Origin: an uncultured Clostridia bacterium
Lineage (GTDB): Bacteria > Bacillota > Clostridia > UBA1381
Reading direction: 5' to 3'
DNA length: 9,854 nucleotides
NCBI GenBank assembly: GCA_910585795.1
Contig: CAJUFV010000127.1
Coordinates: 1-9,854 of the forward strand
The notes under the pieces: generated by a model
Seen by the model: only the letters and a program-made list of their open reading frames with translations
What the model was told of the DNA's origin: nothing
The model's database searches: none
Position numbers and translations under genes: made by a program
Shown here: piece by piece, positions 5,370 to 9,854 of the stretch
Numbering within the stretch: the first letter of the stretch is position 1
How the letters are laid out: each line of letters begins with the position of its first letter

Positions 5370-6920
5370 TTAAAATCCCAGCGGAATTTTAAACAATATA
5401 AATCCTATAAGTAGCATTGTCCACGATACCATAAACACAATGGAGTATGGCATCATGAGAGAAATAAGGTTTCCCATTGTAAAGTCCGGTTTATATTTTC
5501 TCATATACATCAGCACTACGCCTGCGTAAGTCATAAGCGGTGTTATAATATTTGTGGAAGAATCGGCAATTCTGTACGCCGCCGCGACAACATCGGGTGT
5601 CATTGAAGAATTGACATGATAAAGCATCGGTATAAATATCGGTCCCAAAAGCATCCACTTGGAACTTAATCCTCCGACAAACAGATTGATTATTCCCGTT
5701 ATAACAATAAATCCCATTATCAGAACAATGCTCATATTCGACGCACCTATCGCCTGCAAACCCTCTGCTCCAATATACGTAATATACGTTCCTATATTTG
5801 AATACGTCAAAAGCGACAGAAAGTTATAGCAGAAAAATGTCAGCACAATAGCATAGCCCATTGAGCCTATCTGCTTCGACATAGCCGATACCACATCAGC
5901 GGAATTTCTAAACTTCCCGCTTGCGAAGCCGTAAAAAACTCCCGGCACAAAAAATATCATTGTTATAATAATAATTATATTATCCAAAAACGGCGTTACT
6001 GTTTTGCCAGCCTCGTCAACATACTCTCTGAGAGGTCCGAATCCCAGAAAAGCGGCGGTCAGTAATGATATCACGAGTCCCGCTCCCGACCACAAAAGCG
6101 CTCTTTTCTCCTTTTTTGTAACCTCAAAATCTCTTATATTTATATCCTTCGGAATAATATACTTCTGCTTCTGAAGCCTCGGTCTGACAAACTTAAGTGT
6201 GACAAATCCGCCTATCAGAACAAGCATTACAGTTGACGCAAGCATAAAATAATAATGCATTGTCATAGGATTTATCTCCTTACCCAAATATGACACAAAC
6301 GGTATATTCTGGTTCTGGGCAAAAGCCTGAGCATTAGTTCCTATGATTACATCAACCACTGTCGCAGGTATGAGATTTGCGCTGAAGCCCGCGCTCACTC
6401 CCGCGAAAGCTGCTGCCATACCGATAATCGGATTTTTGCCTATTCCAACGTATAAAAGTCCGGCAAGCGGTATTAATATAAGATATCCCGCATCGGTAGC
6501 AATATTGCTCATAATACCGAGAAGCACCATTACAAACGGCAGAAGCCTGTCCGAAACATTCGTACCCATTCGTCTTATAAGTGCCGACAGAAGTCCGCTT
6601 TCTTCCGCTATTCCTATACCGAACATCACTATAAGAATTGTTCCTACTATTCCCCCAGCATATCCCAGCCAGTTATTTAATATAGCGTTTGAAAATATCC
6701 ACCTGATATTTTCAAACGTAAGCATATTTTTGATTTCATATGTCACACTGCTTCCGTTGGGAGAGGTCATGGAAAATCCCCTTCCGCCGAATATCGCTGT
6801 CAGAGTAATTACAATAACATAAAGCATCATAAAAATAATAACAGGATCAGGTATTTTTCCGCCAAGCTTTTCAATAATTCCTGTTTGTTTTTTTAAATTT
6901 TTAACCGAAATGATAATCAC
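5370..6920 (-). CDS. abgT: AbgT-family transporter (p-aminobenzoyl-glutamate type)
   Basis: This is a 516-residue integral membrane protein of the AbgT family. Members import p-aminobenzoyl-glutamate, a folate breakdown product (E. coli AbgT), or export sulfonamides and other antimetabolites (MtrF, YdaH). Signatures are LGGKIPDPVIIF near the N-terminus, MSNIATDAGYLILIPLAGL (137-155), AGFSANLIPATVVD (177-190), GGLSSKWMLLGPIFIPM (416-432) and AAYRIADSSTNIITPL (447-462). Asp190, Trp422, Pro431, Arg450 and Asp453 correspond to residues needed for transport in the studied members. About nine to eleven hydrophobic segments and re-entrant hairpins are visible. The start is uncertain: GTG 6920 gives normal length, but the Shine-Dalgarno-like AAGGGAGTGAT (6925-6915 and its flank) overlaps it, so an ATT at 6911 is possible. 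It is the only unbroken complete gene in the decayed region. No peptidase partner (abgA/abgB) is adjacent. Confidence 0.92.
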   Translation of the reverse strand: MIIISVKNLKKQTGIIEKLGGKIPDPVIIFMMLYVIVITLTAIFGGRGFSMTSPNGSSVTYEIKNMLTFENIRWIFSNAILNNWLGYAGGIVGTILIVMFGIGIAEESGLLSALIRRMGTNVSDRLLPFVMVLLGIMSNIATDAGYLILIPLAGLLYVGIGKNPIIGMAAAFAGVSAGFSANLIPATVVDVIIGTNAQAFAQNQNIPFVSYLGKEINPMTMHYYFMLASTVMLVLIGGFVTLKFVRPRLQKQKYIIPKDINIRDFEVTKKEKRALLWSGAGLVISLLTAAFLGFGPLREYVDEAGKTVTPFLDNIIIIITMIFFVPGVFYGFASGKFRNSADVVSAMSKQIGSMGYAIVLTFFCYNFLSLLTYSNIGTYITYIGAEGLQAIGASNMSIVLIMGFIVITGIINLFVGGLSSKWMLLGPIFIPMLYHVNSSMTPDVVAAAYRIADSSTNIITPLMTYAGVVLMYMRKYKPDFTMGNLISLMMPYSIVFMVSWTMLLIGFILFKIPLGF

Positions 6921-6933
6921 TCCCTTCGGTATT

Positions 6934-6963
6934 ACTATACCATAAGGCAGCGATTTAATTCAA
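6934..6963 (-). promoter_or_regulatory. Candidate promoter of abgT
   Basis: On the - strand, TTGAAT (6963-6958) and TATAGT (6939-6934) are 18 bp apart, with a TG one base upstream of the -10 box. Transcription would start near 6927, giving a leader of under ten bases before GTG 6920. It begins about 15 bp past the point where recognisable relaxase coding ends. Confidence 0.45.
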
Positions 6964-6978
6964 CAAGCAATATATTCC

Positions 6979-7097
6979 ATGCTGAATACCATAATAATCG
7001 TTATATATCTGTGAACAAGAAGCATAAGCGTCAACAGTACTGACCGAGCGACCTTTTCCTCATGTAATCACTTTGCTTCAAAATGATAAATTGCTAT
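6979..7097 (-). pseudogene. MobA/MobL-family relaxase, N-terminal fragment
   Basis: The - strand encodes the start of a MobA/MobL relaxase, the nickase that opens the transfer origin of mobilizable plasmids and transposons. Corrected for lesions it reads xAIYHFEAK, VIT, then GKGRSVSTVDAYASCSQIYN and DYYGIQH. The family start is typically MAIYH, then an R-G-x-G-(R/K)-S stretch and an S-C-x-x-IYND segment. Four lesions are visible: the start is ATA (7097-7095) instead of ATG, nine bases after AAAGGAG (7113-7107); a base is lost near 7072; a TGA (7062-7060) stands where Arg is expected; and the protein is cut off after GIQH, before the first catalytic histidine motif and most of the domain. Past 6979 the DNA becomes the abgT leader. 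Confidence 0.75.
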
Positions 7098-7103
7098 TGC
7101 GAT

Positions 7104-7274
7104 TTACTCCTTTCTGCCTACCGTATAGACGGTTTTTGTTTCTTTGGCAGAGCCGCCCACATATAATTTTCATTTTAATCGTAAAATCAATTCAAAAATA
7201 TGAGGCAATTCTTCTGAGTCATACCTTGTTTCAATTATAAGAGCCAGAACATATTTTAAGGACTTGCCATACAT
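7104..7274 (-). pseudogene. Small gene upstream of the relaxase remnant, unknown function
   Basis: From ATG 7274 the frame encodes 34 residues (MYGKSLKYVLALI, then ETRYDSEELPHIF, ending ELILRLK) up to TGA 7172-7170. The same frame continues for 21 more codons (KLYVGGSAKETKTVYTVGRKE) to TAA 7106-7104, which abuts the relaxase ribosome binding site. Either the product is 34 residues long, or an original protein of about 56 residues was split by a TGA. The predicted first half is helical and amphipathic. I do not recognise the family. Its place directly ahead of mobA/mobL suggests it belonged to the same mobilization module. No strong ribosome binding site precedes ATG 7274. Confidence 0.4.
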
Positions 7275-7286
7275 ATACGCGCCGCC

Positions 7287-7871
7287 TTAATTTCCTGTCC
7301 ACTGGAATGTCGCCTTTGATGCTCTCTGTTTTGATAAGCCGCGTATTATGTCTGTAACATCTTCTGTTCGTCCCGTTTCATTCTCTGCTAAATCCGCAGC
7401 ATTTGAATTCACTAATAACCTTTGTTCATTATAACGATACTCTTCTCCATTTTTTAGATTAAAAAGCGTCGGCAATTCATCTGTTGCATTTTTATCCAAA
7501 CAATATATAGCAAATTCATATCCTTTGAGTGACGTTCCGCCCCCAATAAGTGTAGCTTTTGTTATCTCATAGTCCTTAGGAATATCATAACTGAATTTCG
7601 CAAAAGCATAGCCTGACCCATCTCCACTAACTGATTCTTTATTAAAATATTCTTCTTCGCCGTCAAGTGTAACAGTTCTGCCAGCCTCCAGATTCTTTCC
7701 ATATGGTACCACTTACTGTATGTTCTAATGTCGCAGAAATGACTTTATCAATCCTTCTATCTGAATCATCGCTGGAAATTCATATTCTTCTTCACTGCCA
7801 TCTGAAAATTCAAAAACCATTTTATATTCGCCAATTTGTAAACTCTTTAAAAGCTCTGGCGTAATAGGCAT
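7287..7871 (-). pseudogene. Fragment of a surface-type protein (X2/Ig-like plus unknown domain)
   Basis: Three collinear frames together give one broken protein. From 7871 it reads MPITPELLKSLQIGEY, then KMVFEFSDGSEEEYEF. This resembles the X2/Ig-like repeats of secreted clostridial proteins, where a 'pL.sL..G.y...f.FsDG' pattern is typical. Between 7780 and 7773 the coding frame shifts (net -1) and continues as SDDSDRRIDKVISATLEHTV. Near 7711 it shifts back and runs 140 residues to TAA 7287, ending DVTDIIRGLSKQRASKATF and QWTGN. The last part is unrecognised; a beta-rich carbohydrate-binding-like module is possible. The N-terminal signal peptide and earlier repeats are missing, cut off about ten bases from the integrase start. 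The domain call is moderate; decay by two frame changes is clear. Confidence 0.55.
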
Positions 7872-7880
7872 GATTTATCA

Positions 7881-9070
7881 ATGGCACCCATTAGAAAAAG
7901 AGGCGACAGCTATCAAATCAAGGTAGCTGTTGCTATGACACAAACGGAAAACAGGTTATTCGCACAAAATCGCGGAAAGCAACTGCTAATATGACAGCAA
8001 AACAAATTGAAAAAGAACTAAACCGACAAGCCGTAATGTTTGAGAAAGCTTGTATGAACGGCTTATTTACCACATCAATAAAGTTTTCTGATTTTATTGA
8101 ACAATGGAAAACAGAATATGCTGTAGCTCATTTCAAGAGAACAACCATGGACACAATGAACCACGCGCTAAAACGAATTGAAGAAGAACTCGGACATTTC
8201 CGAATGGACAAGATAAATTCACGGACAATAAAAAATCTTATTCAATCGCTTGTAAATGATAATAAAAATCATAAGTCGTTAGGCGCTAAATCAGTAAAAA
8301 ATTACATATCCTTTACATCATCAATATTTGATTATGCTTGCATTTAGAAATAATTTCCAAAAATCCGTACCTGAATGCAAAAATTCCAACTGTCAAATAC
8401 ACTCAAAGATATATATAGTCTTGAAGAAACACAGCATTTCATTGATGTTCTGATGAAACAAGCACCACTATTATATTAATGCTATTTCATATTAGCAATA
8501 TTCAGCGGCTTCAGACGCAATGAATTGTGTGGATTAAGTTAGGACAATATTGATTTAAAAATCATACTAACACTGTTGAAAAAGCCTTATATCACATCAC
8601 AAAACAATGCGATGTGATTGAAATACCAAAACGGCATATTCTAACAGAAGTCTACGGTTATCTAATGAAATATTTGAATTATTGCGTAAATTACAAAACT
8701 TTTATGCAAATGAAAGTATGCGCTTAGGGACGAAATGTACTGACACAAATTTTGTATTCAAGCGTTTAGACGGTAATGCGCTTCCACCAATCATACCAAA
8801 TGAGTGACTGCATAAATTTTGTGAGAAAGAAGATTTAAAATGTATTGTTTCCCATTCATTCAGGCATCTCAATGCTTGGCTTATGATTAACAATGGTGCA
8901 AGCGTAAAACCGTTCAAGCGTATTTAGGACATAGCGCCGCAAGTACAACTCTCGACATCTATGCCCATGCATTTTCTAAATCACAGACAATAGCAAGCGA
9001 AAGCGTGGCAAGCAGTTTCAAGTTACGATACGATAGAATAAAGGACAAACAAAGGACAAAATGGAATTGA
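7881..9070 (+). pseudogene. Tyrosine recombinase (phage/ICE-type integrase), degraded
   Basis: Joined across frames this is a full integrase of about 398 residues. The N-terminal arm-binding region is MAPIRKRGDSYQI to GKQVIRTKSRKA. The core-binding domain (IKFSDFIEQWKTEY to SFTSSIFDYA) lies intact within 7991-8340. The catalytic domain shows LAIFSGFRRNEL (first Arg), SHSFRH (His-x-x-Arg), YLGHSAASTTLDIYAHAF (second His and the Tyr nucleophile) and a C-terminal tail to TGA 9068-9070. Frame changes lie near 7924, 8340, 8407, 8559, 8630 and 8909; stops are TAA 8477-8479, TAG 8540-8542 and TGA 8805-8807. Every active-site motif is still readable, so inactivation is recent on an evolutionary scale. 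There is no ribosome binding site upstream of ATG 7881. It once excised or integrated a prophage or conjugative element. Confidence 0.9.
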
Positions 9071-9071
9071 A

Positions 9072-9115
9072 GAAAATGAAAAATCCTGAGAACGGCTTAA
9101 TGCCTAACTTCTCAG
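9072..9115 (-). terminator. Probable terminator of the serine recombinase
   Basis: CTGAGAA (9086-9092) pairs with TTCTCAG (9109-9115), with an inner GGC/GCC helix (9094-9096 and 9102-9104). On the - strand it is followed by GATTTTTCATTTTCTT (9085-9070). The stem starts within the last codons of the recombinase gene. It lies between two convergent genes, but only the - strand has a T-rich tail. Confidence 0.55.
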
Positions 9116-9854
9116 AACTAATACTGGTGGACCCATTCCTACCAAATCCGAATTGTTCACTTCGTCAAATGTAATCGTTCTTGCTCCGTCTCTGAAATTG
9201 TATGTAATAATCAATTTATCGTCATAGAGATAAACTGAATTTACAAATGTGTCTATAATTCTTTGTTTGTATTCCTCGTCATCAATATTTCCGTCTTTAA
9301 ATTTATCAATCCAGAATTTGATTCCTTCTTTTGTCAAAATGGGGTGTTCCGCTTCCTCTGTTATCAATAATATTTCCAAATTGGCTTTTTGCTTTTCAAG
9401 TTCTTCTAATCTTTGCTTTGTTGAAGATGTAACTACTCCCATCTGAATGGCATTAAGCATATTGCCTATAGCTTTTTCAACACCTTTAAGATGTTGCTTA
9501 AGGACGGTTACTTTACTGTTTTCTTCTGTTTGTAAATTATAAACTCTTTCAACAATTCTGTCAATTACATCGTCTTGTAATAAATTCTGTTTTGTCAATA
9601 TAACAATTAAATTTTCTATGTAGTCCTTTTTGACTGTCTTTTTATCACAAGATTTATTTTTCTTTGCATTAGCGCATTTATAATATTGATACATTACATT
9701 TTTTGAACCGTAACCGCTTTCGCCTATCATATATGAGCCACATTTACCACAAAAAAATTTTGTGCTTAAAAGATAGTTTATTCTTGCTTTTTGTTTTGCA
9801 GGAGCATATTTATTCCGTTCTATTTTCTTTTGTACCTTATTGAACACTTCTTCC
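9104..9854 (-). CDS. Large serine recombinase, C-terminal part (cut by window end)
   Basis: The visible 249 residues are the C-terminal part of a large serine recombinase, which integrates and excises elements by a Ser-nucleophile mechanism. The order is the end of the recombinase domain (EEVFNKVQKKIERNK), the zinc ribbon FFCGKCGSYM ... YYKCANAKKNKSCDKK with four cysteines, a long helical coiled-coil stretch with NMLNAIQMG and RLEELEKQKANLE, and a C-terminal region with FVNSVYLYDDKLIITYNF and the family-like ending SSDL/NSDL (here NSDLVGMGPP). The catalytic N-terminal Ser domain lies beyond 9854. The frame is open to the edge, so GTG 9847 is not the true start. No stop or frame change is seen, in contrast with the adjacent integrase. 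It belongs to the TndX/TnpX/phage group, but the carrier element cannot be named. Confidence 0.9.
   Translation of the reverse strand, partial: EEVFNKVQKKIERNKYAPAKQKARINYLLSTKFFCGKCGSYMIGESGYGSKNVMYQYYKCANAKKNKSCDKKTVKKDYIENLIVILTKQNLLQDDVIDRIVERVYNLQTEENSKVTVLKQHLKGVEKAIGNMLNAIQMGVVTSSTKQRLEELEKQKANLEILLITEEAEHPILTKEGIKFWIDKFKDGNIDDEEYKQRIIDTFVNSVYLYDDKLIITYNFRDGARTITFDEVNNSDLVGMGPPVLVLRS

Noticed and set aside
7120..7144. ACCGT/ACGGT hairpin followed by a T-rich run on +
   Set aside because: The stem is only five bp, no + strand gene leads into it, and the region is coding-derived on the - strand.
8474..8500. A further pair of frame changes in the integrase near 8477-8495
   Set aside because: A single TAA stop in an otherwise continuous frame (CYFILAIFSGF) explains the sequence with fewer events.
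8702..8917. A 71-codon - strand frame
   Set aside because: It is antisense to the catalytic domain of the degraded integrase, whose motifs are clear on +.

Overview
The window looks like part of a low-to-moderate GC Gram-positive chromosome from class Clostridia. Supporting this are a four-cysteine ribosomal protein L28, strong AGGAGG-type ribosome binding sites, consensus sigma-A-like promoters and a murA / walJ-like / rlmH gene order. Genus and species cannot be read from the sequence, and all assignments rest on motif recognition without database searches.

Positions 1-3313 are a compact housekeeping block on the + strand. rpmB has its own promoter and terminator. A second transcription unit follows: murA (cell-wall precursor synthesis), a WalJ/YycJ-type metallo-hydrolase, rlmH (23S rRNA methylation) and a 51-codon gene for a small basic, proline-rich protein of unknown function. 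A terminator that should work in both directions separates this block from mgtE, a magnesium channel on the - strand. mgtE and a tRNA-Asp(GTC) gene are transcribed divergently, each from a TTGACA promoter with 17-bp spacing.

From about 4880 onward the window is accessory. On the - strand at 5124-5146 lies what looks like the 3' end of a tRNA-Asn gene (T-loop, 3' acceptor strand, discriminator G), about 50 bp upstream of a very strong terminator. The 5' part of that tRNA is absent, which is the scar expected where an element integrated into a tRNA gene. Beyond it come an intact AbgT-family transporter, a 5' fragment of a MobA/MobL relaxase, a frameshifted fragment of a surface-type protein, and a complete but dead tyrosine integrase (six frame changes and three stop codons). 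The window ends in the C-terminal part of a large serine recombinase, read tail-to-tail with the dead integrase and open as far as it is visible.

My reading is a decaying integrated element or composite island starting near 5146 and extending past 9854. One unbroken transporter gene survives in it, and a second element carrying a serine recombinase may have landed next to the dead integrase. I found no CRISPR array, recognisable riboswitch, rRNA or complete insertion sequence.
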